26,103 nt of DNA from Gammaproteobacteria bacterium UBA2955 (GCA_002348825.1 DEBN01000169.1:1-26103); one strand, 5' to 3'. Positions 16,433 through 24,786 are shown, counted from the first letter of the stretch. The notes: generated by a model not told the origin, from the sequence alone. Numbers and translations are program-made.

Positions 16433-17806
16433 ATGGACAGAGATAATAAAGTTTTGGAGCATAAACTTGCGCAGTATAAAGAGCGCGATGTGTTCCAAGT
16501 TAAGCTGGGTTTGACCGATATCGACGGTGTCATCCGCGGCAAGTACGTGGCTTTAGAAAAATTTGCCAGCCTGTTAACCAAACAGGGCGGTTTTTGCGAT
16601 TGCGTGTTTGGCTGGGATGTGGACGACCAGCTTTACGATGCGGGCCGCTATACCGGTTGGCATACCGGGTTCCCTGATGTGGCGTATCGTTTAATTGTGG
16701 ATTCGGAGCGCTGGTTACCCGACGAGAATTGCCCATTTTTTATTGGAGAGTTTGTCGCAGCCGACGGCCCGCATCCGTTGTGCCCGCGTTCTGTTTTGAA
16801 AGGCGTTTTGGGCGAGTATGCAGAGCTTGGGCTGCATGTGCGGTCGGGTTTCGAGTATGAGTTTTTTGTCTTTGATGAAACTGCGCGCAGCGCAAAGGAC
16901 AAGGACTACAGAAACCTGACACCACTGACACCAGGTAATTTCGGTTATTCGGTGTTGCGCGCCTCCACGCAGTCGTCGAATTTTATTGAGCTCATGGATT
17001 GGTGTCGACGTATGGATTGCGACATCGAGGGTTTGCATTGTGAGACTGGGCCCGGGGTCTGGGAGGCCGCTTTGCAATCGCATACCGGTGTCGAGGCTGC
17101 GGATCGAGCGAATATATTCAAAACATTTGCCAAGGTTTTTTTTCAAAAACGCGATTTGATGGCGACATTTATGGCGAAGTGGTCTATGCAATATCCAGGT
17201 CAGAGTGGCCATTTCCATTTCAGCGTTTGTGACGCAAACGACGTCAATATCTTCGCCGATGGGACTGCTCCTCAGGGTATGTCAGAGGCTCAGCGCTTTG
17301 CGGTAGGAGGTCTGCAACGCTATTTGCCGGAGCTACTGCCTATGCTCGCCCCCACCATCAACAGCTACACCCGCCTGGTAAAAGGCGCCTGGGCGCCCAC
17401 GTCAGCCACTTGGGGTGTGGAGAATCGAACCGCCGCGATCCGTGTTATCCCTGGTGGTGCGTCGAGTCAGCGAATTGAGTGTCGAGTAGGTGGTGCCGAC
17501 GCTAACCCTTATTTAGTCGCGGCAGCTGTGCTGAGTGCGGGCTTGGCTGGTATTCGTGAGAGGCAGGAGCCGGAAAGTGCTGTGCAGGGCAATGCCTACG
17601 AGCTAGAAGATTCATTGCCGGCGTATCTGCGGTTTGCCAGTAATCTAGGTGATGCGGCAGAAAAAATGGACGGATCGAAGTTGGCGCGCGCGAGTTTGGG
17701 TGACGAGTTTGTTGATCACTTTGTCATGTCGCGACGTTGGGAGGTTCAAGAGTACCAGCGTAGCCTTAACAACTGGCAGCTGCAGCGCTACTTCGAGATC
17801 ATTTAA
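16433..17806 (+). CDS. Glutamine-synthetase-like gamma-glutamyl ligase (PuuA/AtdA1-like)
   Basis: Glutamine synthetase superfamily ligase of 457 residues, expected to activate glutamate with ATP and join it to an amine. Motifs in order: FEYEFFVF (140-147), CETGPGVWE (203-211), SGHFHFSV (258-265), NSYTRL (310-315), GVENRTAAIRV (328-338) and RIECRVGGADANPYL (347-361). Together these give the metal, ATP and glutamate sites. The adenylylation loop of housekeeping GlnA is not recognisable, and the C-terminus resembles PuuA-type enzymes. The ATG has GGAGAGTGGAG just upstream. It is translationally coupled to a class I amidotransferase (TAATG). That pairing resembles AtdA1/AtdA2 of aniline breakdown, so I infer a gamma-glutamyl amide intermediate; the amine is unknown. 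Confidence 0.88.
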   Translation: MDRDNKVLEHKLAQYKERDVFQVKLGLTDIDGVIRGKYVALEKFASLLTKQGGFCDCVFGWDVDDQLYDAGRYTGWHTGFPDVAYRLIVDSERWLPDENCPFFIGEFVAADGPHPLCPRSVLKGVLGEYAELGLHVRSGFEYEFFVFDETARSAKDKDYRNLTPLTPGNFGYSVLRASTQSSNFIELMDWCRRMDCDIEGLHCETGPGVWEAALQSHTGVEAADRANIFKTFAKVFFQKRDLMATFMAKWSMQYPGQSGHFHFSVCDANDVNIFADGTAPQGMSEAQRFAVGGLQRYLPELLPMLAPTINSYTRLVKGAWAPTSATWGVENRTAAIRVIPGGASSQRIECRVGGADANPYLVAAAVLSAGLAGIRERQEPESAVQGNAYELEDSLPAYLRFASNLGDAAEKMDGSKLARASLGDEFVDHFVMSRRWEVQEYQRSLNNWQLQRYFEII

Positions 17807-18552
17807 TGAACACACTGCGTATTGGGATTCTGCAAACGGACTCGGTGCTACAGCAGTTCCAGCCGCAGTTTGGTGACTATCCGCAGATGTTTGAACGGGT
17901 GCTGCGCGCTGGTGCACAGCTACCAGATCGTGCGCCTTTGAGTATCGAATGCGTTACTTATCCGGTGCAGCAGGCGCTGCCGTTAACGCCGGATTGTGAT
18001 GCTTATCTGATTACCGGCAGCCGTGACAGCGTCTACGATGACGCGCGCTGGATTGTTGAGTTGGTGCGGTTTGTGGAGCAAGCCTTGGCTGCCGAGAAAA
18101 AAATTATAGGCATTTGTTTCGGTCATCAGCTCATGGCCCACTACTTCGGCGGTCGAGTTGCGCCCGCTGAGGGCGGTTGGGCTGTTGGTGTTCACACCAG
18201 CAATATCGTGCGGCAACATGCCTGGATGGGGGAATCCGCACCACAGCAGTTTCGGCTGCTTTCCAGTCACAAAGATCAAGTGACAGAACTGCCCCAAGGC
18301 GCGGAAGTTTTCGCCGCTAATAGGTTTTGCCCGGTAGCGGGTTTTACCATGGGTGATCTTGCGCTCTCGGTGCAAGGCCATCCAGAATTTACAAAGCCCT
18401 ATGCCCGGGGTTTGCTCGACCATCGTCGCACGCTGCTCGGAGAAAATTTGTATCAGCAAGGTATCGCCAGCATGAATCAGGACACCGACGAAATTTTGGT
18501 TGCGCGCTGGCTGCTGGAATTTGCAGTGGGTCGCTCGTTGGTGCAGCTATGA
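17806..18552 (+). CDS. Class I glutamine amidotransferase / gamma-glutamyl hydrolase-like protein
   Basis: Class I amidotransferase domain protein of 248 residues. The nucleophile elbow GICFGHQLMA (102-111) holds Cys104, and GHPEF (191-195) holds His192 and Glu194, a complete catalytic triad. The fold resembles the amidotransferase half of GMP synthase rather than PuuD, yet no synthetase domain is attached. Its start overlaps the stop of the gamma-glutamyl ligase gene, so it should act with it. By analogy with AtdA2 or PuuD it may hydrolyse a gamma-glutamyl amide, or it may process glutamine or a glutamylated product. Its stop overlaps the next start (ATGA). Confidence 0.87.
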   Translation: MNTLRIGILQTDSVLQQFQPQFGDYPQMFERVLRAGAQLPDRAPLSIECVTYPVQQALPLTPDCDAYLITGSRDSVYDDARWIVELVRFVEQALAAEKKIIGICFGHQLMAHYFGGRVAPAEGGWAVGVHTSNIVRQHAWMGESAPQQFRLLSSHKDQVTELPQGAEVFAANRFCPVAGFTMGDLALSVQGHPEFTKPYARGLLDHRRTLLGENLYQQGIASMNQDTDEILVARWLLEFAVGRSLVQL

Positions 18553-18938
18553 GCGAGCATCCTCGCGGGTTCTCACGATTTTTAGCTCGGGCGGCTAGGC
18601 TGGTTGGTTCGCCCGCGGGTCTGCAACGGGTGGCTAAACAGGCAACAAAGAAAATGATCCAACGTGGTGGTGCGAGCCTTGCGTCAGCAGAGGAGCAATT
18701 GCGCACGCTGGTCGAGTTTTTAACCGCCTATGTCCAGGGTGATTATCGGGAGGTTTCGCCGACCACATTGATATCTGTGGTGGCGGCGCTGCTGTATTTC
18801 GTAGCGCCGCTGGATGCGTTGCCGGATTTTCTATTTGGCTGGGGTCTGCTGGATGATGCCGCGGTAATCAGTTACGTCAGCGTTCAGGTGCGCAAGGAGC
18901 TGGAAGCGTTTAAACAGTGGCGTGACCAGGGCGGCTAA
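18549..18938 (+). CDS. DUF1232 (YkvA-like) membrane protein
   Basis: Small protein of 129 residues. A basic N-terminal half (1-40) is followed by one hydrophobic segment (about 73-96) that contains the DUF1232 signature PLDALPDFLFGWGLLDD at 87-103. The tail is charged. The family is widespread and of unknown function. The ATG overlaps the stop of the amidotransferase gene, so it is the third member of a coupled operon, although nothing in the sequence shows a role in gamma-glutamyl metabolism. Confidence 0.85.
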   Translation: MSEHPRGFSRFLARAARLVGSPAGLQRVAKQATKKMIQRGGASLASAEEQLRTLVEFLTAYVQGDYREVSPTTLISVVAALLYFVAPLDALPDFLFGWGLLDDAAVISYVSVQVRKELEAFKQWRDQGG

Positions 18939-18958
18939 CCCGTGCCGGTTGCGCCCTG
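18927..18958. other. Hairpin at the end of the DUF1232 gene
   Basis: CAGGGCG (18927-18933) pairs with CGCCCTG (18952-18958), and inner AACC (18937-18940) with GGTT (18947-18950). The stop codon is inside. No T tract follows on either strand, so it is not a typical terminator; it might protect the mRNA end. Confidence 0.35.
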
Positions 18959-19011
18959 AAATAGGGATGTCCTCGAGGCACAGGGTGCTGAAGTAAACAC
19001 TCATCTCGAAA

Positions 19012-19836
19012 CTAGCCGGCGATCTTTCTAAACATACCGCCTGTCATCTCGAGAACACGCTGGCGAGACATGAATTTCGTCAGGTTATATAAAAAGCGGT
19101 TTCTGCTGCCGCAGAGAACGTATTGTTTATTTTTCTCGAATGCGTCCAGACATTCGACCGCAACCTCCTGAGACGTTTGCAATGCCCCGCCAGCTGCAGA
19201 GCCCTCGCGTTTTTGATTTCTTTTCGTGAGCTTTTCTGACTTTTCCGTGGCGACGCGGGCAAATTCCGACTGCGTTCCCCCGGGTAAAAGCGCCATCACC
19301 TTCACGCCCCGATCCTGATATTCGTAACGAATGGCTTCTGAAAACATCAAAACATAAGCCTTTGAGGATGAATAAACGCTGGCGTAAGGGATTGGCGAAA
19401 GAGAGGCCATTGACCCGACATTAATAATGCCGCCACCGCCTTGAGCCACCATATCTGGAAGATATAAATGACATAGATCTGTAAGGGTGGTGACATTTAG
19501 CTGCAGCATTTTTGCGTAATCTTCCCGGTCATGGCTGGTCAGGTCTCCCCAACGGCCATAACCCGCGTTATTGATAAGAAGATCAACCTGCAAGCCTGCT
19601 GATTTAACGCGATCGTATAATTTTCGCCCCGATCCGGGTTGCGAAAGATCTTCGAGAAAGATATGAACCGTGCCGCCTGCGTGCTCAATTTTTCGTGCTA
19701 ATTCCTCCAGTCTATCCTGCCTCCGAGCAGTGATGATTACCTCAGACCCCCGTTCTGCTAACTCCTCTGCTAAGGCATAGCCTATGCCGGCAGAAGCGCC
19801 GGTAACTAGCGTCTTTTTTCCTGTGTATATGGACAT
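19012..19836 (-). CDS. Short-chain dehydrogenase (COG0300/DltE-like)
   Basis: Classical SDR of 274 residues: TGASAGIG (12-19), Arg38-Arg39 favouring NADP(H), NNAG (89-92), Ser142, and Tyr155 and Lys159 in YSSSK. The C-terminal stretch QKREGSAAGGALQTSQEVAVECLDAFEKNKQ and the end RVLEMTGGMFRKIAG resemble the COG0300 group of uncharacterised SDRs. GAGAGATC precedes the ATG. Hand counts of two lines within it (19321-19380, 19441-19500) give about 38% GC, lower than the neighbouring genes, so later acquisition is possible. It follows the PspC gene on the same strand by 80 bases. The substrate is unknown. Confidence 0.88.
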   Translation of the reverse strand: MSIYTGKKTLVTGASAGIGYALAEELAERGSEVIITARRQDRLEELARKIEHAGGTVHIFLEDLSQPGSGRKLYDRVKSAGLQVDLLINNAGYGRWGDLTSHDREDYAKMLQLNVTTLTDLCHLYLPDMVAQGGGGIINVGSMASLSPIPYASVYSSSKAYVLMFSEAIRYEYQDRGVKVMALLPGGTQSEFARVATEKSEKLTKRNQKREGSAAGGALQTSQEVAVECLDAFEKNKQYVLCGSRNRFLYNLTKFMSRQRVLEMTGGMFRKIAG

Positions 19837-19916
19837 GATCTCTCGCTTACAGTGCTTTCGGGTTAGGCTGGCTGGTAGAGACTCGCCATGATGACAGTTT
19901 TAGGCGGCTTTTAAAT

Positions 19917-20144
19917 CTAATTCATAGGCTCGACATTGGCGCGATTGTCGAGCACCAGCCAGACAACGAGGTAAATAGCGATAGCCAGTTTGGTCATGAA
20001 TAGGCCGCCCAACACCGCCCCTACCCGCACAAAGGCCGGGTCGACACGCCAGTAGTTTGCAAGGCCCGCGCAGACGCCGAAAAACCAAGCTTGGTCCCGA
20101 TCTAAGTGTAGATGCTTGCGCAATTTTTTTAGCGATTTTGCCAT
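19917..20144 (-). CDS. PspC-domain membrane protein
   Basis: PspC-like protein of 75 residues: basic N-terminus (KSLKKLRKHLHLDRD, 3-17), the family core FFGVCAGLANYWRVDPAFVRV (21-41) and one strongly hydrophobic segment (about 41-66). In enterobacteria PspC is an inner-membrane sensor of the phage-shock response together with PspA and PspB. Neither is visible here, so this is an orphan PspC domain and its signalling role is uncertain. GGAGAAGATC gives a good ribosome site before the ATG. It lies 30 bases after a small membrane protein gene on the same strand. Confidence 0.88.
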   Translation of the reverse strand: MAKSLKKLRKHLHLDRDQAWFFGVCAGLANYWRVDPAFVRVGAVLGGLFMTKLAIAIYLVVWLVLDNRANVEPMN

Positions 20145-20174
20145 GATCTTCTCCGCTGCAGTGAATTTCGGCTG

Positions 20175-20360
20175 TCAGCCAAAGGTTGAGGTAAGTAGCT
20201 TCAGCAGACTCGCGTTGCTAAGAATCTGGGAAGCGGCGAAGGGCTCGCTTTGCACGTTTGCAAAGATGGCCACCGACAGCACCAGCAGTGATAAGCCAAC
20301 GCAGGTAATAAGGGTAGCCCGCGGATAAGCGAGTCGAGAGAACTGTAATTTATCTTTCAT
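20175..20360 (-). CDS. Small hypothetical membrane protein
   Basis: Reading frame of 61 residues with one predicted membrane segment (about 16-35, TLITCVGLSLLVLSVAIFA), a short basic N-terminus and a soluble tail. AAGGA lies close before the ATG. It is 30 bases upstream of the PspC gene on the same strand, so the two may be cotranscribed and might occupy the place that PspB has elsewhere; there is no sequence evidence that it is PspB. No family recognised. Confidence 0.55.
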   Translation of the reverse strand: MKDKLQFSRLAYPRATLITCVGLSLLVLSVAIFANVQSEPFAASQILSNASLLKLLTSTFG

Positions 20361-20483
20361 TGTTCCTTGTTGCCGTGGTGAACACTGGGTCGGTGATCGG
20401 CGCCAGTGTCGTATTAACTACGTTATGAATACAAAAGCTGTGCCAACTAATCAGGTCGAAAACAGTCGATTAAAGAAGGGCTG

Positions 20484-20541
20484 TTTGGCCAAAAACGGGA
20501 TCGATCCGCAAAAGTCGTGGTTGAATTAGCCAATAATTGGC
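20484..20541. promoter_or_regulatory. Three palindromes in a divergent promoter region
   Basis: The 280 bases between the small membrane protein gene and the acyl-CoA synthetase hold three perfect palindromes: TTTGGCCAAA (20484-20493), GGATCGATCC (20498-20507) and GCCAATAATTGGC (20529-20541). The last is the most operator-like. They may bind a repressor that controls the synthetase operon; no regulator gene is in the window. I could not place a convincing -35/-10 pair in the remainder. Confidence 0.4.
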
Positions 20542-20640
20542 GACGCTTACACCGGACGGCCCTAAGAATTGTTGCTCTTGTATTTCAAATCCTCGTGCAG
20601 TGCTCTAAATTAGTCGGACTTATAAGGGTAGGAGGCTCTT

Positions 20641-22254
20641 ATGGATTTTCACTTCGCGACTGCGATGGAAACGGTGGCGGATTGTTTTCCTAATCGAATC
20701 GCCACCATCGCGGATGGCCGTTCGCTGAGCTGGGAGAGCTTTGAGCGCCGAGCGTCTTCCATCGCCGGCTTGTTACAGGCGCATGGGATTGGTACCGATG
20801 CGAAGGCCGGCTTATATCTGCACAATTCCAACGAATATCAAGAGGCGCAATTTGGTGTTTTTAAGGTGGGTGGCTGTCCGATTAACGTCAATTATCGCTA
20901 CAAAGCCGACGAATTGGTGTATTTGCTGGACAATTCGGATGCCGAGGTGGTCTTTTTCCAGTCGTGCTACGCCATGCGCATTTGGGAAATTCGTGAACGC
21001 TTACCAAAGGTTAAGCTACTGGTGCAGATTGATGATGGGACGGAGGCGCTGCTGAAGGGCGCTGTCGATTACGAACGGGCGATTCGTGACAATCCACCTT
21101 TGGCGCGGCGGGTGCAGAATCCGGAAGGCGTGTACATGCTGTATACCGGTGGTACTACGGGTATGCCGAAAGGCGTGATGTACCCGGTAGGCAGTTTTAC
21201 TCAATATTTTATTGCTTCAGGCGCCGCTGGTCGCGAGATCGAGCCGCCCGCATCCATCGGGGAATATGCAGAGTATCTGCAGCGTATCGACGAGCCGCCT
21301 GTGAGTCTGCCCGGTTGTCCGTTGATGCATGGCACGGGCATGTGGCTTGGCAGCTTTTTACCGATGTTACTGGGGGGCACGGTGGTGACCACATCGAAAC
21401 TGGGTATGGATCCAGATCGATTGTTGGGCATGGTCGAGGAATATCGCGTAACCGATCTAATTATTGTCGGCGATGCTTTTGCGCGACCGATACTCAATGC
21501 TTTGGATACCGCTAAACGCCGCGGTACGCCCTATGATATCAGCAGCTTGAAACAAATCGGCTCTAGTGGGGTCATGTGGAGTATGGAGACCAAACAAGGC
21601 CTGCTTGCGCACCATGACATGATTTTGGCGGATATTATGGGATCCACGGAAGGCGGTATGGGCAGCTCCATCACCACTCGGGAAGGCATTAGTGCAACAG
21701 CAAAGTTCGAGTTGAGCGAAGGAGTGCGGGTGCTCACCGATGACGGTCGTGCCGTCGAGCCTGGGTCGGGAGAAATGGGTAAGATTGCCACCTCAGGACT
21801 TGTTCCACTTGGCTATTACAAAGATGCGGAGAAGTCTGCGGCAACGTTTCGCGAAATCGACGGCGTGCGATACAGTTTTCCCGGCGACTACGCCACCGTT
21901 GAAGCCGACGGCTCTATCACGTTGCTGGGTCGTGGCAGCGCGTGCATTAACACCGCGGGTGAAAAAGTATTTCCGGAAGAAGTTGAAGAGGCGGTTAAAC
22001 GATTTTCGCCGGTGCACGATTGCCTCGTTGTGAGCGTGCCTGATGAGCGTTTTGGTGAACGGATTATTGCGCTGGCCTCTTGTCTGGAGGGGGCCGTTGC
22101 GACTCAGGAAGACATCATTGACTTCTGTCGCGAGCAGTTGGCGGGATACAAAGTCCCGAAACAGGTTTTGGTGGTCGAACAGGTGCGTCGAGCACCCAAT
22201 GGTAAGGCTGACTATAAGTGGGCCAAGGCTGAAGCAATGAAGGCATTTGCATGA
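20641..22254 (+). CDS. Acyl-CoA synthetase (FadD17/FadD19-like)
   Basis: AMP-forming acid:CoA ligase of 537 residues. P-loop TGGTTGMPKG is at 169-178, GSTEGG at 334-339, the hinge region GDYATVEADGSITLLGRG at 415-432, GEKVFPEEVE at 440-449, and the adenylation lysine Lys522 in PNGKADY. The overall plan and the start MDFHFATAMETVAD are like actinobacterial FadD17/FadD19-type ligases that activate steroid side chains, but similarity by eye does not fix the substrate. GTAGGAGG lies 6 bases before the ATG. The next gene overlaps (ATGA), so synthetase and CoA-transferase are made together. An operator-like palindrome lies upstream. Confidence 0.9.
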   Translation: MDFHFATAMETVADCFPNRIATIADGRSLSWESFERRASSIAGLLQAHGIGTDAKAGLYLHNSNEYQEAQFGVFKVGGCPINVNYRYKADELVYLLDNSDAEVVFFQSCYAMRIWEIRERLPKVKLLVQIDDGTEALLKGAVDYERAIRDNPPLARRVQNPEGVYMLYTGGTTGMPKGVMYPVGSFTQYFIASGAAGREIEPPASIGEYAEYLQRIDEPPVSLPGCPLMHGTGMWLGSFLPMLLGGTVVTTSKLGMDPDRLLGMVEEYRVTDLIIVGDAFARPILNALDTAKRRGTPYDISSLKQIGSSGVMWSMETKQGLLAHHDMILADIMGSTEGGMGSSITTREGISATAKFELSEGVRVLTDDGRAVEPGSGEMGKIATSGLVPLGYYKDAEKSAATFREIDGVRYSFPGDYATVEADGSITLLGRGSACINTAGEKVFPEEVEEAVKRFSPVHDCLVVSVPDERFGERIIALASCLEGAVATQEDIIDFCREQLAGYKVPKQVLVVEQVRRAPNGKADYKWAKAEAMKAFA

Positions 22255-23468
22255 CAGAAGTACGTGAAGTGGACGATTCGTCCGAGGGACCGTTGTCGGG
22301 TATTCGAGTCATTGATTTAACGTCGATGATCTCTGGGCCGGTAGCCACCATGATGCTTGCGGATCAAGGTGCGGACGTCATCAAAGTGGAATCGTTAGCG
22401 GGCGACTTGGTCCGTGGTGCCGGGCCTAATCGTTCGGGTATTACTTCTACGTTTATTTCTTCCAATCGCTCGAAGCGCGGTTTGGCGCTGAATCTGAAGA
22501 CGCCTGAGGGTGCAGAGATTCTTCGGGATTTGCTTCGCACCGCCGATGTGCTGGTACAGAACTTTCGCCCGGGCACGATCGAGCGCATGGGCTTTGGTGA
22601 AGCGGCGGTTCGAGCGCTGCGCGATGACATCATCTACGTTTCCATCAGTGGCTTTGGCGATGTTGGGCCGTTTGCGCATCAGCGGGTCTATGACCCAGTG
22701 ATTCAGGCGTTGTCGGGATTAGCCGCGATACAGGCGGATGGTCAGACCGGTCGGCCAAAAATGATTCGTACGATCATTCCCGATAAAACCACTGCAGTTA
22801 CGGCGGCTCAGGCCATTACTGCAGCTCTATTTGCTCGTGAGCGGACGCGTAAGGGACAACACGTAAAGCTAGCGATGCTGGACACTATGGTGTCTTATCT
22901 TTGGCCCGAGGGTATGTCTGGTATGACCTTGGTAGGGCGGGAAGTCAAAGCACAGCGCGCGCAGCTGTCCCCAGATCTTATTTTTGCAACCGAGGATGGG
23001 TACATCACCGCAGGAGCTGTTAGTGATGTTGAATGGAAAGGGTTATGCAAAGCATTAGATCGCGAGGAATGGTTAGAAGATGAGCGTTTTCTAACAGTGA
23101 ATGATCGAGCGGTAAATGCCACTTTACGCCTAGAGATGACCGCCGAGGTACTGGCCACCAATAGCTCTGAGTTCTGGTTGGCGCGGTTAGACACCCAAGG
23201 CGTGCCCTGTGCGCCGGTGCTCACCCGCGAAGACGTGCTCACCCATCCACAAATCGAAGCCAACGGCTTGCTCAGCGAGTATGAGCATCCGATTGCTGGA
23301 CGCATACGCCAGCCTCGACCTGCTGCGTTATTTGATCAAACGCCTGCGGCGATTCGGCGACATGCTCCGGGTTTGGGAGAGCACAATGCGGAAGTGCTTG
23401 AAGAGCTGGGCTATAACGAGCAGCGACGGCAGCAATTGATCGATGCGGGGGTTATTGAAAAGGGCTGA
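22251..23468 (+). CDS. CaiB/BaiF family (class III) CoA-transferase
   Basis: Class III CoA-transferase of 405 residues, which would move CoA between carboxylic acids in the cytoplasm. It begins with the family's LSGIRVIDLTSMISGPVATMMLADQGADVIKVE (15-47) and has NRSKRGLALNLKTPEG (72-87) and VQNFRPGTIERMG (102-114). Asp148 in YDPVIQALSG is the catalytic aspartate position of formyl-CoA transferase. The GHD motif of alpha-methylacyl-CoA racemases is not seen, so transferase is preferred over racemase. Its start overlaps the synthetase stop, and it ends one base from the stop of the convergent MFS gene. Confidence 0.9.
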   Translation: MTEVREVDDSSEGPLSGIRVIDLTSMISGPVATMMLADQGADVIKVESLAGDLVRGAGPNRSGITSTFISSNRSKRGLALNLKTPEGAEILRDLLRTADVLVQNFRPGTIERMGFGEAAVRALRDDIIYVSISGFGDVGPFAHQRVYDPVIQALSGLAAIQADGQTGRPKMIRTIIPDKTTAVTAAQAITAALFARERTRKGQHVKLAMLDTMVSYLWPEGMSGMTLVGREVKAQRAQLSPDLIFATEDGYITAGAVSDVEWKGLCKALDREEWLEDERFLTVNDRAVNATLRLEMTAEVLATNSSEFWLARLDTQGVPCAPVLTREDVLTHPQIEANGLLSEYEHPIAGRIRQPRPAALFDQTPAAIRRHAPGLGEHNAEVLEELGYNEQRRQQLIDAGVIEKG

Positions 23469-23469
23469 C

Positions 23470-24786
23470 TCAGAGCCTCTCGGCAGTTTCGCGCTGAATA
23501 CGTTTGCGTCTTGCTCTGGCCCCGCCCGAAACAATAAATAAGGGAGCTATGCTGGCCACGCCGATTAAGCCCACCAGAATCAAAAAGGCGATTTGATAGC
23601 TGCCCGTGGTGTCGTAAATATAGGCCGCCAGCGGCGAAGCCGACAGTATAAATGGCAGTTCCACGAAGCGTAGCGCACCGGTTGCCAGGCCAAAGCTCTG
23701 GCTGCCAAGAGCCGTGGACACGGAAAAAGTGCGCAACGGCGACATGCCCGCGTAGCCAAAACCGTACAGGCACGCTGCGAAGATCGAAAGCTCGATACTC
23801 TGCGCCGTGCCGAAGATCAACAAAGCGGTGCCCTGACAGCCAAGTTCAAGCCAGATTGTAACCTTGGCGCCGAAATAATCAGCCAGCCATCCTATAACCG
23901 GCTTACCCAAGGCGGCGAAGGTTGCAGTGGCCGACATAATGAAGGCGGCGGTAGGTGTGTCGATGCCGATATCCTGCAAATGCGAGTAAAGGTGCATCAT
24001 TACTGCCGTAAACACGCAAGTCATCGAGCCAAATATCACGCCGATGCTCCAAAAAGCAGGCGATCTATACAGCTCCCCCAAGGTCCAAGAACGAACGTCT
24101 TCTTCAATCTGTATGACCTCACCGGAATTTCTGGCGACATAGGCTCTGCCGTCACGGACCTCGCCCATATCCTCTGGACGATCTCTCATGAAGAGGTATA
24201 TGACCGGAAACAATACGACCAGTGTCGTGGCGCTAAAAATCAGGTAGGTGGTGGACCATCCGTAGAGTTCGATAAGCCTGCTGACAACGGGAGGCATGGC
24301 GATACCCGCCAATGACGCGCCCAGTACCGAAAATGAAATCGCACGTCCGCGCCAATGATCAAACCAACTAATCACCGAGCGATGCCACGCTTGTCCGCCC
24401 ATACAGGTCATGCCTACGCCCATACCTATGGAGACGACAAGAAAATATTTAACGAGGTTGTCGACCATGGCGAGCAGTGCATAACAGATCGTTATGATTA
24501 GGGTGCCGAGTAAAAGTAATTTTCGTGCTGATCCATGATCGAGATAGCGACCGATGTACGGCGCAATTAAGGCGCCTGTTACCGCCGCCAGGGAAAAGCC
24601 CATAGATATGCGGAAACGCTCGCCACCGTCCAGTGCCTCTGCCAGAGACGGCAGAAAAATCCCGCGCGAATAAGAATAGAAGCCGGTGCCAAGAAAGCTC
24701 AAAAGTGCCGCTACAGCAACGATGACCCAGCCGTAAAAGAATCCGCGAGGCTCAGGTGTCGGTAACTGGCGAGTTGGCGTACTGAT
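23470..24786 (-). CDS. MFS transporter (OFA/monocarboxylate-like), possible AUC start
   Basis: Major facilitator carrier with about twelve hydrophobic segments in two halves and a central charged loop (around VRDGRAYVARNSGEVIQIEEDVRS). The opening RGFFYGWVIVAVAALLSF is typical of the OFA/monocarboxylate group, which import organic acids. The frame is open up to a GTG at 24864, but neither that GTG nor the TTG at 24849 has a ribosome site. A clear GGGAGG (24797-24792) stands 5 bases before an ATC codon at 24786, followed by STPTRQLPTPEPRG, a normal short N-terminus. I therefore start at the ATC (438 residues), with doubt. It is divergent from the L,D-transpeptidase gene and convergent with the CoA-transferase gene, so it may import the acid that those enzymes activate. 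Confidence 0.82.
   Translation of the reverse strand: MSTPTRQLPTPEPRGFFYGWVIVAVAALLSFLGTGFYSYSRGIFLPSLAEALDGGERFRISMGFSLAAVTGALIAPYIGRYLDHGSARKLLLLGTLIITICYALLAMVDNLVKYFLVVSIGMGVGMTCMGGQAWHRSVISWFDHWRGRAISFSVLGASLAGIAMPPVVSRLIELYGWSTTYLIFSATTLVVLFPVIYLFMRDRPEDMGEVRDGRAYVARNSGEVIQIEEDVRSWTLGELYRSPAFWSIGVIFGSMTCVFTAVMMHLYSHLQDIGIDTPTAAFIMSATATFAALGKPVIGWLADYFGAKVTIWLELGCQGTALLIFGTAQSIELSIFAACLYGFGYAGMSPLRTFSVSTALGSQSFGLATGALRFVELPFILSASPLAAYIYDTTGSYQIAFLILVGLIGVASIAPLFIVSGGARARRKRIQRETAERL

Noticed and set aside
18927..18958. Intrinsic terminator between the DUF1232 gene and the convergent SDR gene
   Set aside because: The hairpin is good, but no T tract follows on either strand; kept only as a hairpin.
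22251..23468. Alpha-methylacyl-CoA racemase
   Set aside because: Same superfamily and would suit a branched or steroid acid, but the racemase GHD motif is not seen while the formyl-CoA-transferase-like YDPVIQA is.
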